From the NCBI RefSeq assembly GCF_013778455.1, contig NZ_JACEHE010000006.1:186001-250000 (forward strand): 64,000 nt of DNA, given 5' to 3'. The translations under genes were made by a program, and so were the position numbers. Within the stretch, counting starts at the first letter, position 1; the number at the start of each line of letters is the position of its first letter. The notes below the pieces were generated by a model that had not been told where the DNA came from, searched no databases, and was given only the letters and a program-made list of their open reading frames with translations. Positions 34,205 through 43,763 of the stretch are shown here, one piece after another. The DNA comes from Streptomyces himalayensis subsp. himalayensis (GTDB taxonomy: Bacteria; Actinomycetota; Actinomycetes; Streptomycetales; Streptomycetaceae).

Positions 34205-35170
34205 GTGCGCTACCGCGAGCTGGGACGCAGTGGACTGTCCGTGTCCGAGATCGGATACGGCGCGTGGGGTATCGGCGAGTCGGCCTGGGTGGGTGCCACG
34301 GAGGACGAATCCGTGCGCGCCCTGCACCGTGCCATCGACCTGGGCGTGAACTTCATCGATACCGCGCGCGGTTACGGCGAGAGTGAGCGGATCGTCGGCC
34401 GCGTGATCCGCGAGCAGGCCGGCGACGAGGTGCTCGTCGCGACCAAAGTGCCGCCGAAGAACGGCATCTGGCCGGCACCCGACGGCCTGGACCCGGCCGA
34501 GACGTTCCCCGGCGAGCACATCCGTACGAGCCTGGAGACCAGCCTGCGCGCGAGCGGCCTGGACCACTTCGACGTACTGCAGTTCCATGTCTGGAGCGAT
34601 GAATGGGTCGGCCGTGGCGACTGGCTGGAGACGATCGCCGATCTGAAGCAGGAGGGGAAGATCCGCCTGTTCGGCGTCTCCGTGAACGACCACCAGCCCG
34701 ACAACGCACTCGCGCTCGTACGCAGCGGCGCCGTGGACAGCGTGCAGGTCATCTACAACATCTTCGACCAGGCGCCCGCCGACGCGCTGCTTCCGGCCTG
34801 TGAGGAGCACGGCGTCGGCGTCATCGTGCGGGTGGCACTGGACGAGGGCGGTCTCACCGGTCGCATCACCGCTGACACCACGTTCCCCGAGGGCGACTGG
34901 CGCAACCGGTACTTCCGCGACGACCGCCCGGCACAGGTCGAACAGCGGGTTGCCGCGATCGTCGCCGACCTCGGCATCGCGCCTGACGAGATCGCTGCGA
35001 CCGCGTTGCGGTTCGTACTGAGTTCGCCGGCCGTCTCCACCGTCATCCCCGGCATGCGCACCGTACGCAACGTGGAGCGCAACACGGCCGTGAGCGACGG
35101 GCGGCCGCTCACCGCCGACCAGCTCGCGGTCCTGGCCAAGCACAGGTGGCAGCGGAACTTCTACGCCTGA
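34205..35170 (+). CDS. Aldo/keto reductase
   Basis: 321 residues from a GTG with GGAGGATT upstream. The TIM-barrel AKR pattern: [38 protein letters not shown] (DxxxxYG active-site Tyr), [11 protein letters not shown] (catalytic Lys), FDVLQFHVW (His) and [14 protein letters not shown] near the C-terminus. NADPH-dependent carbonyl reduction is expected; substrate not deducible. Confidence 0.88.
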   Translation: MRYRELGRSGLSVSEIGYGAWGIGESAWVGATEDESVRALHRAIDLGVNFIDTARGYGESERIVGRVIREQAGDEVLVATKVPPKNGIWPAPDGLDPAETFPGEHIRTSLETSLRASGLDHFDVLQFHVWSDEWVGRGDWLETIADLKQEGKIRLFGVSVNDHQPDNALALVRSGAVDSVQVIYNIFDQAPADALLPACEEHGVGVIVRVALDEGGLTGRITADTTFPEGDWRNRYFRDDRPAQVEQRVAAIVADLGIAPDEIAATALRFVLSSPAVSTVIPGMRTVRNVERNTAVSDGRPLTADQLAVLAKHRWQRNFYA

Positions 35171-35213
35171 TCCGCGGAGGGCCGTCGCAGGGCCCCCGCC
35201 ATGGCACAGCCGG

Positions 35214-36317
35214 TCACGCCGTGCCCTCGGCCGGCAGCTCCAGACGCAGCTGGTAGCCGCCCTCGGGTGTCGGGCCGGAGGTGACCGTGCCACCGAGGAG
35301 GGCGGCGCGCTGCCGCAGACCCACCAGACCGTAGTGCGCACTCGGCAGAGGGAGCGCGGGCCGGGTCGGTGCGGTGTTGGTGACGGTGACGCGGACGGCG
35401 CCGCCCTCGTGGGCGATGTGCACCGTCGCGGTGGCTCCGGGGGCGTGCTTGCGCACGTTGGTCAGCGCTTCCTGGACGGTGCGGTAGATGGCGCGCTGAA
35501 CGGTCGGCGGAGGGCTGCCGGGCAGGTCCGTCGTGAGCTCGGCCTCGATGCCGCTGCTGTCGACCAGCCGCTGGAGGTCGGCCAGGGACGGCTGCGGGGT
35601 CAGCTCCGCGGGGCGGCCGCCCGAGGCGCGCAGGACGCTGACCATGTGCCGCAGCTCGTCCAGGGTCTGCACGCTCAGCCGCCGGATGGTGGCCGCGGCT
35701 TCCTTGGCTTCCGCGTCCCGGGTGCCGACCTGGAGTGCTCCGGCACGCACCGCGATCAGACTGACCTGGTGGGAGACCACGTCGTGCATCTCCCGGGCGA
35801 GCTGAGCGCGTTCCTTGGCCAGCACGGCCTGGGCGGTCAGCAGCCGCTCGTGGTCGCGGGCCTCGGAGATCTCGGCCAGCCGCAGCGACAGATCACGCCG
35901 TGCCTGGACCAGCTGGCCCAGGAAGACGGGAGCCGCCGCCGTCGCCGCGGTGTAGCCCAGAGTGATCAGGGTCGGGGGATGGAAGAGGTCGAGGTTCGGC
36001 GATGGCCACGAGGTCATGTCGCTCAGCGTGAACGCCAGCGCGCAGACGGCCAGCAGGATGCGGCTGCGGGTGAGCGAGGCGAGCGTGTACAGCGCGGCCA
36101 GCGCGGCGAAGATCGCGTCGGAGAGCAGGACGGCGGGAAGGGAGAGCAGGAAGGTGAGCAGCGGCAGGCGTCGGCGCAGCAGAAGCGCGACGGCGGCGGC
36201 CAGGGCCCATGTCATGCGCAGCGTCGCGGCAGGGTCGACATTGACCCAGACATCGACCAGTGCCGCCGCGACGAGGGTGGCGTTCAGCAGCGGGGCGGTC
36301 AGGCGGCGCGGAATCAT
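35214..36317 (-). CDS. Two-component sensor histidine kinase (NarL/DesK-type)
   Basis: 367 residues from the ATG at 36317, with GAGGAGGCGGG upstream. The N-terminal ~130 residues are membrane-spanning (WALAAAVALLLRRRLPLLTF, AALAALYTLASLTRS). The HisKA_3 helix reads REMHDVVSHQVSLIAVRAGAL, with the phospho-accepting His. The HATPase has YRTVQEALTNVRKHAP and YGLVGLRQRAALLGG. Overlaps the start of its response regulator (ATGA). Signal unknown. Confidence 0.9.
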   Translation of the reverse strand: MIPRRLTAPLLNATLVAAALVDVWVNVDPAATLRMTWALAAAVALLLRRRLPLLTFLLSLPAVLLSDAIFAALAALYTLASLTRSRILLAVCALAFTLSDMTSWPSPNLDLFHPPTLITLGYTAATAAAPVFLGQLVQARRDLSLRLAEISEARDHERLLTAQAVLAKERAQLAREMHDVVSHQVSLIAVRAGALQVGTRDAEAKEAAATIRRLSVQTLDELRHMVSVLRASGGRPAELTPQPSLADLQRLVDSSGIEAELTTDLPGSPPPTVQRAIYRTVQEALTNVRKHAPGATATVHIAHEGGAVRVTVTNTAPTRPALPLPSAHYGLVGLRQRAALLGGTVTSGPTPEGGYQLRLELPAEGTA

Positions 36318-36979
36318 CCCGCCTCCTCGTCCCGTGGCGGCTTGAGGAGTCCGGCCCGTTCGGCGAGCAGGGCGGCCTGGACGCGGCCGCCCACCTCCAG
36401 CTTGGTGAGGATGGCGCTCACATGGTCCTTGACCGTGCCGGTGCTCAGGTGCATCCGTGTGGCGATGTCCGCGTTGGACAGCCCCTCGGCGATGAGGACC
36501 AGTACGGCGCGCTCGCGGTCGGTCAGCCGGTCGAGGCTCCGGGCCGCGGATTCCTGGGAGCCCGCCCCCAGATAGCCGTCCACGACCGTCCGGGTGACCT
36601 TGGACGACAGTACGGCGCCGCCGTCGGCCAGCGCGCGCACCAGATACGGGAGCTCCTCGGGATCGGTGTCCTTCAGCAGGAAGCCCGCGGCACCCGAGCG
36701 AAGCGCCGTCGCCACGTACTCGTCCATGTCGAACGTCGTGAGCATGGCCACCACCGGCGGATGGGGCAGCCGGAGCAGATCGGTCAGGACGGTGAGTCCG
36801 TCGACGTCCGGCATCCTGATGTCCAGCAGCACGACGTCGGGGCGTGTCTCCTGCACCGTCCGGACGGCCTGGCCGCCGGGGACGGCACCCACGACCTCGA
36901 TGTCGTCCGCCGCGTCGAGGATGTGCTGGAAGCCCGTACGGATCAGGGCCTCGTCGTCGACCACCACTACCCGGATCAC
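36314..36979 (-). CDS. NarL/LuxR-family response regulator
   Basis: 221 residues from the GTG at 36979, which has GGAG upstream. Receiver domain: VVVVDDEALIRTGF, VLLDIRMPDVDGL (phospho-Asp) and AAGFLLKDTDPEEL (Lys). C-terminal HTH: LTDRERAVLVLIAEGLSNADIATRMHLSTGTVKDHV. Partner of the kinase directly downstream; its own target promoters are not visible here. Confidence 0.92.
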   Translation of the reverse strand: MIRVVVVDDEALIRTGFQHILDAADDIEVVGAVPGGQAVRTVQETRPDVVLLDIRMPDVDGLTVLTDLLRLPHPPVVAMLTTFDMDEYVATALRSGAAGFLLKDTDPEELPYLVRALADGGAVLSSKVTRTVVDGYLGAGSQESAARSLDRLTDRERAVLVLIAEGLSNADIATRMHLSTGTVKDHVSAILTKLEVGGRVQAALLAERAGLLKPPRDEEAG

Positions 36980-37267
36980 GCGTGCTCCACTCGCCACCGG
37001 ACCACTGTCCGATTCGTACCATGCGGAGGGCCACCCGGCGCGTGCCCGACACCCGGTCCGGCCGGGAGGCGGGGCGAGGCCAGCCAGTCGGCGGGGGCGA
37101 CTCCGGACATCTGCCGGATGGTTGAAACCGGATGCACCACCAATCCTTGAGAGCATGACGCGCGACGCATCACAGGCCGTGCTGCCCCGGGCGACACCCG
37201 CCGCCCGTGCAGGCCGCCGCGCACCGACCATCCGGCGCCATGCCGGGCTGGGAAGGAGAGCAGCCCT

Positions 37268-37888
37268 ATGACCGTCCGCCTGACACTCCTGTGTGCGAGC
37301 ACCTGGGACGCCACGAGGGAAGCGGTCTTCGGTGAGGGTGCTCTGAACGAGCTCGCTCTGCTCGAGGCGGGCGCCGCCCGAGCAGTGCTCCCTCCGTACT
37401 CCCCGGCCGTCCGCGCGCCTTCGGTCCGCTGCGCGCAGATCGCCGAGGCCCTCGGCCTGGAGACCGCGGTCGAGCCCGCGCTGCGCGACCTGGACCACGG
37501 CGACTGGGGCGGCCGCACAGTCGCCGAAGTCGTCGCCGACGACCCCTACGGATTCCATGCATGGCTGACGGACCCGGATGCCGCGCCGCACGGAGGCGAG
37601 TCCGTACGCGGGCTCTGCCGCCGAACGGCGAACTGGCTGCGCAGCATGGAGCCCGGTACGGGCCACGCCTTGGTCATCGCCGGCCAAACCGCCGTCCGTG
37701 CCCTGCTCCTCCAAGCTCTGGGCGTGCCGGCGAGGGCCTTCTGGCATCTCGATGTACCGGCCCTGTCGACGGTTTCCCTCACACCGAGCAGTGACTGCGG
37801 CACCACACGGCTCGATCCCGGCCTGTACGGCCTGCACTACGTGACCGACGGGCACCCGGTCACCGACGCGATCGCCAGGGCCTCCTGA
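37268..37888 (+). CDS. Histidine-phosphatase-fold protein lacking both catalytic histidines
   Basis: 206 residues; ATG with GGAAGGAG upstream. The order of motifs follows the phosphoglycerate mutase-like fold: an N-terminal strand LTLLCAST where RHGE is normal, then SPAVRAPSVRCAQIAEALGL, ALRDLDHGDWGG (the conserved E/D-x-x-x-G-x-W loop) and HALVIAGQTAVRALLLQAL where SHGG is normal. Both active-site His positions are replaced, so it is predicted not to be a phosphatase. The family surroundings fit CobC-like proteins, but no cobalamin gene is near. Confidence 0.7.
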   Translation: MTVRLTLLCASTWDATREAVFGEGALNELALLEAGAARAVLPPYSPAVRAPSVRCAQIAEALGLETAVEPALRDLDHGDWGGRTVAEVVADDPYGFHAWLTDPDAAPHGGESVRGLCRRTANWLRSMEPGTGHALVIAGQTAVRALLLQALGVPARAFWHLDVPALSTVSLTPSSDCGTTRLDPGLYGLHYVTDGHPVTDAIARAS

Positions 37889-37896
37889 GGATTCAG

Positions 37897-37960
37897 CGGC
37901 GTCTGCTGATGAAGCTCATCGGCGTCTGCTGATGCGGCTCATCGGCGTCTGCTGAGGAAG
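37897..37960. repeat. 23-bp tandem repeat (x3) overlapping the LapA gene end
   Basis: CGGCGTCTGCTGATGCGGCT-type units at 37897, 37920 and 37943; the last copy contains the LapA-like gene's 3' end. Confidence 0.85.
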
Positions 37961-38181
37961 AGGGCCCCGCAGAGCGCACCGATCACGCCCGTGCCGAGCA
38001 GCGCCAGCCACAGCGGCATGATCACCTCGGGGATCAGCACGCGGATGGTGGTGCTCTGGGTGTTCTGGAAGATGAAGACGATGGCGAGGACGGCGAGCAC
38101 GAGGACGATGATCCTGCCCGCCGTCACCGCCGAGCCTCGCGAACCGTGCGTGCCGCCGCCCACGGAACTCTTCGCCCTCAT
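37939..38181 (-). CDS. LapA/DUF1049-type small membrane protein
   Basis: 80 residues; ATG with GGAAGGGG upstream. After a short charged stretch come two helices, GRIIVLVLAVLAIVFIFQNT and PLWLALLGTGVIGALCGALFL, the LapA (lipopolysaccharide assembly A-like) arrangement with the FIFQNTQSTTI motif. A role in envelope assembly is inferred by family only. Confidence 0.8.
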   Translation of the reverse strand: MRAKSSVGGGTHGSRGSAVTAGRIIVLVLAVLAIVFIFQNTQSTTIRVLIPEVIMPLWLALLGTGVIGALCGALFLSRRR

Positions 38182-38327
38182 GAGCGGCCCCTTCCATCGG
38201 AGGTACGTGCGGCCTCCCCCGACCAGCATGGACCGCAGGCCGGGGGTGACGCGTGGACGTCGCTCGGGGGTGGACCAGGGGCCGTACGGGGCCGGGGCCG
38301 GGAAAATCAGCACTGACACTCGCCGGG

Positions 38328-39251
38328 TCACGTCAGTGCCGGCACATCCAGGGTGAGAGTCCCGGCATCCGCGTCCAGTTCGGCCGCCACCCCGAACGGA
38401 ACCGTCAAGGCCCCCTCGCAGTGCCCGAACCCGAACTCCTCCAGAACAGGCACCCCGAGTCCGCCCAGCCGGTCGGCGAGGACGGCGCGCACCTCCTCGG
38501 GCGGCCCGCACTCCACCCACGAACCGAGCGCGATCCCGGCGACACCGTCCAGCCATCCGGCGCGCAGCAGCTGCGTGAGGATCCGGTCGAGCCGGTACGC
38601 CTCCTCGCCGATGTCCTCGATCATGAGGATGCCGCCGCCCGCGGAGCGTCGCGCGAACGGAGTGCCGAGGTCGGCGGCGAGCAGACTGACGCAGCCGCCG
38701 AGCGTGATGCCGTGCGCGCGGCCGGGCACCAGGGGCGCCCCGGACGAGGAGATGGTCCGGACGCTCTCGGGGTCGAACAGCGTGGCCCGCAGCTGCTCCT
38801 GCGCCCGCGTGTTCTTGAGGAAGTCGACGCCCGCGACCATCGGCCCGTGCAGGGTGACGAGCCCCGTCCGTATCGCGAACGCCTCGTGCAGCGCCGTGAT
38901 GTCGCTGAACCCGAGGAACACCTTGGGTCCGGCGGCACGCATCGCGTCCCAGTCGAGCAGGTCCACCATGCGCTGGGCGCCGTAGCCGCCGCGGGCACAC
39001 AGCACCGCGTCCACGGAACGGTCGCACCAGGCGCTCTGGAGGTCGGCGGCCCGGTCCTCGTCCGCGCCCGCGAGGTAGCTGAACTCCGCGTGCCGGTCCA
39101 GGACATGAGGCCCCACGACGACGTCCAGGTCCCAGGCCCGCAGGATGTCGACACCTGCCTGCAGGCGCTCCTCGGGGACCGGCCCGCTGGGTGCGACGAC
39201 GGCGACTCGGGCGCCGGGGGTGAGCCGGGCGGGGCGCGTCAGAGGGATCAC
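38328..39251 (-). CDS. LD-carboxypeptidase (peptidase family S66)
   Basis: 307 residues from a GTG with GGAG upstream. S66 pattern: ARVAVVAPSGPVPEERL, VLCARGGYGAQRMVDLLDW, FLGFSDITALHEAF (nucleophile Ser) and LHGPMVAGVDF, with a late catalytic IMIEDIGEEAYRLDR-like acidic stretch and FGFGHCEGALTVPFG (His). Family members cut L,D-bonds in murein tetrapeptides or microcin C. It lies 31 bp downstream of the S9 peptidase gene, so it is part of the peptidase run. Confidence 0.9.
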   Translation of the reverse strand: MIPLTRPARLTPGARVAVVAPSGPVPEERLQAGVDILRAWDLDVVVGPHVLDRHAEFSYLAGADEDRAADLQSAWCDRSVDAVLCARGGYGAQRMVDLLDWDAMRAAGPKVFLGFSDITALHEAFAIRTGLVTLHGPMVAGVDFLKNTRAQEQLRATLFDPESVRTISSSGAPLVPGRAHGITLGGCVSLLAADLGTPFARRSAGGGILMIEDIGEEAYRLDRILTQLLRAGWLDGVAGIALGSWVECGPPEEVRAVLADRLGGLGVPVLEEFGFGHCEGALTVPFGVAAELDADAGTLTLDVPALT

Positions 39252-39282
39252 GCGGCGGACTCCGTATCAGGTGCGGGACGGT

Positions 39283-41274
39283 TCACTTGGTGAGCTCCAG
39301 GAGCGGTATGCCGGGCACGTCCAGGCCGAAGACCTGGGCGTACAGGGAGAGTTCGGACTCCAGGGCGCGGATCATCGTGTCCGCGCGCCGGAACCCGTGC
39401 CCCTCGCCCTCGAAGGCGATGTACGCGTGCGGAACGCGCCGCCCTTGCATGCGCGCGAGGAACCGCTCGCACTGGGCGGGCGGGCAGATCACGTCGTCCA
39501 GTCCCTGCAGCAGCAGGAAGGGCGCGGTGATCCGGTCGGCGTGCTCCAACGGGGACCGCTCCTCGTATCGTCCGGGCACATCGGCGAGCGGCCCGATCAG
39601 TGACTCCAGATACTGCGACTCGAAGTCGTGGGTGCCCCCGGACACCCACCCGGCCAGGTCGAGCACCGGATAAATGATGGTGCCGCAGGCGTAGACGTCG
39701 TTGCTGGTCAGTGAGGCGGCCGCGGTCCAGCCGCCCGCGCTGCCGCCGCGGATTGCGAGCCGGTCCCGGTCCGCGGTGCCCTCGTCGGCGAGGGCGAGGG
39801 CGACGGCCGCGCAGTCCTCGACGTCGACGACGCCCCACTGTTCCCGCAGCCGGTTGCGGTACTCGCGGCCGTGCCCGGTGGAGCCGCCGTAGTTGACCTC
39901 CGCGACGCCGATGCCGCGTGAGGTGAAGTAGGCGATCTCCAGGTCGAGGACGAGCGGGGCGCGGCCGGTGGGGCCGCCGTGCGCCCACACCACGTAGGGC
40001 GGCAGCTCGTTGGCGGGCGCGACATGGCCGGGGTGGCGCGGCGGATAGACATGGGCGTGGATGTCGCGGCCGTCGGGGCCGGTGAAGGTGCGGATCTGCG
40101 GCTCCGGGTAGTACGCGGGGTCCACCGGGTCGTCGTGCGCGGCTCCGATCACCCGGGCGTGGCCGGTGCCGGTGTCCAGCTCCACGACCTCGCCCGCGCT
40201 GCGAGGGCCGGCTGCGACGCCCAGTACGCGGGTGTCGTGCACGGCGACCGTGGGTGCCCACTCGGTCCAGGGGCCCGCCGTGTCGACGACCTCACCGGTC
40301 TCGGGGTCGAGTACACCGAGGCTGGTGGCTCCCGCGCCGTGGACGACGGCGAACAGTCCGCTGTCGAGCGGCGCGAACCACCTGAGTCCGATCTTCCACA
40401 GCGGACCGGCGAACTCCTCGTCGCGCGGACACAGCGGGGTGGCTCCACGGCCGTCGGGGCCGGCCCGGTACAGGTTCCACCAGCCCGAACGGTCACTCGC
40501 GAACAGCAGCCGCCCGTCGGCGGCCCATTCCACCTGCGGGATGGACTCCTCGGGGCCGCCCGCGACGGGCACCGCGTCGCCGATCGTGCCGTCCGCAGCG
40601 ACATCCGCGAGCAGGATCTCCGTCCCGTCCCACGGCATCCGCGGGTGGTCCCAGGCCAGCCATGCGGCGCGCGTTCCGTCGGGCGAGAGGCGGGGGCCGG
40701 TGACGAACCGGTGCCGGTCGTCGGAGAGTTCACGCACGGCGGCACGGTCCTGGGCCGCCGAACCGTCGAGTGGCACCGCGGCGATGACCCGCCGCACATC
40801 GGCCGGCCCGTCCCCGGTGAACTCCTCCAGTACGCACCAGACCTCGCCCCGGTCGAGGTGCAGGCTCGGATCGGCCCAGCGCAGGCCCCCACCCACCCAC
40901 GAAAGCGGCGTGAGCGGGCGCGGCTCAGCGCCCGGAGCGTCGGGCTCGTAGACGTACAGCCGCTGGTCCGCGAAGTCGACGAACACCAGCAGAGGCCCTT
41001 CGGGGCGCTCGGCGGCGGCCCAGGGCCGACCGCCGTACTCGATGACGCGGCTGCGTACGTTCCAGGGGGCGGGCAGCACCGACTCCTCGCGGCCGTCCGG
41101 GCGTCGCCGCACCAGCGCGCGTCGGCCGCCCTCCTCGGGCCGCGGCTCGGTCCACCATGCCTCGACCCCGACGTAGCCCACGTACTCGGGCTGCCCGTCA
41201 TGCGCGGCAGCCAGGTCCGCACCGATCGGCGACGGCCATGATCCGTACGGCCGGGTCTCCACCGAGTCCCCCAC
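39283..41274 (-). CDS. S9-family (acylaminoacyl/prolyl oligopeptidase-like) peptidase
   Basis: 663 residues. The N-terminal ~390 residues form a beta-propeller-like region (repeated DG.. strands). The C-terminal hydrolase has PPYVVWAHGGPTGRA, GREYRNRLREQWGVVDVED, RLAIRGGSAGGWTAAA (nucleophile Ser), LLLQGLDDVICPP (Asp) and AFEGEGHGFRR (His). Acts on short peptides, probably in the cytoplasm as no signal peptide is seen. The start is a GTG four bases after the M20 stop. Confidence 0.9.
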   Translation of the reverse strand: MGDSVETRPYGSWPSPIGADLAAAHDGQPEYVGYVGVEAWWTEPRPEEGGRRALVRRRPDGREESVLPAPWNVRSRVIEYGGRPWAAAERPEGPLLVFVDFADQRLYVYEPDAPGAEPRPLTPLSWVGGGLRWADPSLHLDRGEVWCVLEEFTGDGPADVRRVIAAVPLDGSAAQDRAAVRELSDDRHRFVTGPRLSPDGTRAAWLAWDHPRMPWDGTEILLADVAADGTIGDAVPVAGGPEESIPQVEWAADGRLLFASDRSGWWNLYRAGPDGRGATPLCPRDEEFAGPLWKIGLRWFAPLDSGLFAVVHGAGATSLGVLDPETGEVVDTAGPWTEWAPTVAVHDTRVLGVAAGPRSAGEVVELDTGTGHARVIGAAHDDPVDPAYYPEPQIRTFTGPDGRDIHAHVYPPRHPGHVAPANELPPYVVWAHGGPTGRAPLVLDLEIAYFTSRGIGVAEVNYGGSTGHGREYRNRLREQWGVVDVEDCAAVALALADEGTADRDRLAIRGGSAGGWTAAASLTSNDVYACGTIIYPVLDLAGWVSGGTHDFESQYLESLIGPLADVPGRYEERSPLEHADRITAPFLLLQGLDDVICPPAQCERFLARMQGRRVPHAYIAFEGEGHGFRRADTMIRALESELSLYAQVFGLDVPGIPLLELTK

Positions 41275-41278
41275 TCCC

Positions 41279-42634
41279 CTAGGCCGTTCGCAGAAAGCGG
41301 TCCAGGACGCGGACGCCGAAGTGCAGCGCCTCCACCGGTACGCGCTCGTCCACGCCGTGGAAGAGGGCCGCGTAGTCGAAGCCCTCGGGCAGCTTCAGCG
41401 GGGCGAACCCGTAGCCGGTGATACCGAGCCGGGAGAACTGCTTGGCGTCCGTGCCGCCCGGCATGCAGAACGGCACCACACGCCCCTCGGGCGCGAACTC
41501 CTCGACCGCCGCCCGCATCGCGGCGAACGCCGCCGAGTCGACCGGTGACTGGAGGGCCACCTCGCGGTGGTGGAACTCCCAGTCCACGTCGGGCCCGGTC
41601 AGCTTGTCGAGGGTGGCGCGGAACTCGTCCTCCGTGCCGGGGAGATAGCGGCCGTCGATGTAGGCGGTCGCTTCTCCCGGGATGACGTTGACCTTGTAAC
41701 CGGCGTCCAGCATGGTCGGGTTGGTGCTGTTGCGCAGCGTCGGCTCGACGATCGCGCGGGCCCTGCCGAGCAGTTCGACCAGCGCGTCCGCGTCGAAGAA
41801 CTCGTCGTCTACGTCCAGCGGGCGGCCGTCGATCTCGTCGATGCCGTACACGGCGGCGAGTTCACGCAGGGCGGCCTTCACCGTCGGGGTGAGCCGCAGC
41901 GGCCACGGGTGGGCGCCGATGTCCAGGACAGCCCTCGACAGACGCATGATCGCGTTCTCGTGGTTCATCTTCGATCCGTGTCCGGCCCGGCCGCGCGCGG
42001 TGATCTTGAGCCAGGCGGTGCCGCGCTCCCCCGCCCCGATCGGGTACAGCTCGTTGCCGAGGCCGTCGTGGAAGGTGAACGCACCTGACTCGCTGACGCC
42101 TTCCGTGCAGCCCTCGAAGAGGGCTGCGTGCTCGTCGGCGAGGAAGCCGGATCCGTCGGCGGCGCTGGCCTCCTCGTCCGCGGTGAAGGCGATCACGATG
42201 TCGCGCCGGGGCCGCACTCCCGCTCGTGCCCACTGGCGTACGACCGCGAGGATCATCGCGTCCATGTTCTTCATGTCGACCGCGCCGCGGCCCCATACGA
42301 CGCCGTCGCGGATCTCCCCGGAGAACGGGTGCACGCTCCAGTCCTCGGCCTGCGCCGGCACCACGTCGAGATGGCCGTGGACGAGCAGGGCGTCGGCGGA
42401 CGGATCGGTGCCTTCGAGGCGTGCGACCACGTTCGTACGGCCCGGGGTGCGCTCGAGCAGCACCGGCTCCAGGCCCGCGCCTGACAGCTGCTCCGCCGCG
42501 TACTCGGCGGCGGGCCGCTCGCGGCAGTCCCCGCCGCCCCGGTTGGTCGTGTCGATGCGGATGAGGTCGGACGTGAAGGTGACGACCTCGTCCAGCGCCT
42601 GCTGATCCACCTGCTGATCCACCTGGTCAGCCAT
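41279..42634 (-). CDS. M20-family dipeptidase/deacylase
   Basis: 451 residues from the ATG with GGAGGAG upstream. Zinc motifs: LLVHGHLDVVPAQ (HxD), GRGAVDMKNMDAMIL and AFTADEEASAADG (EE), then a dimerisation lid (GHGSKMNHENAIMR) and a C-terminal ALFHGVDERVP (His). Typical of M20/ArgE/CPG2 peptidases. A 12-bp duplication near the start doubles the QVDQ tetrapeptide. Overlaps the dppA stop by eight bases. Confidence 0.9.
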   Translation of the reverse strand: MADQVDQQVDQQALDEVVTFTSDLIRIDTTNRGGGDCRERPAAEYAAEQLSGAGLEPVLLERTPGRTNVVARLEGTDPSADALLVHGHLDVVPAQAEDWSVHPFSGEIRDGVVWGRGAVDMKNMDAMILAVVRQWARAGVRPRRDIVIAFTADEEASAADGSGFLADEHAALFEGCTEGVSESGAFTFHDGLGNELYPIGAGERGTAWLKITARGRAGHGSKMNHENAIMRLSRAVLDIGAHPWPLRLTPTVKAALRELAAVYGIDEIDGRPLDVDDEFFDADALVELLGRARAIVEPTLRNSTNPTMLDAGYKVNVIPGEATAYIDGRYLPGTEDEFRATLDKLTGPDVDWEFHHREVALQSPVDSAAFAAMRAAVEEFAPEGRVVPFCMPGGTDAKQFSRLGITGYGFAPLKLPEGFDYAALFHGVDERVPVEALHFGVRVLDRFLRTA

Positions 42635-43460
42635 ACTGCTCCTCCATCGCGGCCGAGACGATCGTGGTGACCGCCTTGAAGGTGCGAATGGTCTCGTACA
42701 TGGTCTCGTGGGTGTAGGCCACCTTCCGCTCACCGGAGAGCGCCACACCCGGCACCACGGTGGCCGCCATGGACAGTTGATCGGCGTCGAACTCCAGCTC
42801 CACGGTGAACGGCCCGCCCCGGGCGGGCTCATGACGCACGGCGAGCGCCGCCGCCTGCTTCGCCGCGGCCCTGATCTCGGCGGCGGTACGCGCGGGTGTA
42901 CGGCACACCGCGGCGTACCGGGACACATGGTCCTTGACGGCCACCTTGAGCGCCCCCGGTGCGTACCCGAGGGCGTCCTCGCAGGTCAGGTCGTCACCGG
43001 TGACGAGCACGACCGGCACACCGAACTCGGCGACCACGTGCGCGTTCAGCAGGCCCTCGCTGGCACGGACTCCGTTGAGCCACACACCGGTGATGGAGTT
43101 GGCGAGGTACGTGTGCGCGAGGACGCCCTCCATGCCCGCCCCGGTGTGGTACCCGAGGAACGCCACGCCGTCGACGTCGCCGTGCTGCACGCCCTCGACC
43201 ATGGACAGCGCCTTGTGGCGGCCGGTGAGCATCTGCGCCCGGTCGTCGAGGCGCTCCAGCAGCAGATTGCGCATGGTCGAGTGCGCCTCGTTGATGAGCA
43301 CCTCGTCGGCGCCGCCGTCGAAGAAGCCCAGCACGGCGGCATTGACGTCCGAGGTGAACATCGAGCGGCACCGCTCCCACTGCGCAGCGCCCGGCATCAC
43401 GTCGGCAGGCCAGGTCACTCCCGTGGCGCCCTCCATGTCGGCGCTGATGAGGATCTTCAT
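42627..43460 (-). CDS. dppA: D-aminopeptidase DppA (peptidase family M55)
   Basis: 277 residues. M55 zinc ligands are visible in the expected places: D8 and E10 in LISADMEGATG, H60 in INEAHSTMRN, H105 in AFLGYHTGAG, H116 in GVLAHTYLA and E135 in RASEGLLNAH. DppA releases D-Ala and similar D-residues from peptides, so with the S66, S9 and M20 enzymes it forms a likely route for using D-amino-acid (wall-derived) peptides. First gene of the run. Confidence 0.9.
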   Translation of the reverse strand: MKILISADMEGATGVTWPADVMPGAAQWERCRSMFTSDVNAAVLGFFDGGADEVLINEAHSTMRNLLLERLDDRAQMLTGRHKALSMVEGVQHGDVDGVAFLGYHTGAGMEGVLAHTYLANSITGVWLNGVRASEGLLNAHVVAEFGVPVVLVTGDDLTCEDALGYAPGALKVAVKDHVSRYAAVCRTPARTAAEIRAAAKQAAALAVRHEPARGGPFTVELEFDADQLSMAATVVPGVALSGERKVAYTHETMYETIRTFKAVTTIVSAAMEEQYG

Positions 43461-43763
43461 GCGGCCTCACGCTACGCACCATCAAGCGCCCGCACCACCA
43501 GGCCTGAGTGGGCGGAACCGGGCCTTCGGTGCGCAGCCGTCTGTGTGAACCGGAGGGAGAGGTCCTCCGTGTCGGGCGCACCGTCCCGCCGGCTGACTGT
43601 CAGATGGTTACGGTCCGCCCGCCATCACTCACCGTGAGCACGCGTGAGTCCGCCCCCATCAGCCGCACCCCCAGCAGGCGACGGGGCGTCGCCGTCTGCC
43701 GCCGGGCCGACGGAAAGGCTGCCGGGCCGTCCCGCACATACACGCCACAGAGAAGGGAACTCC
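43461..43763. other. 303-bp intergenic region
   Basis: It lies between divergent dppA and the small gene at 43764. I see the ribosome site AGAAGGGA near 43751 but no gene or clear regulatory hairpin. Confidence 0.4.
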
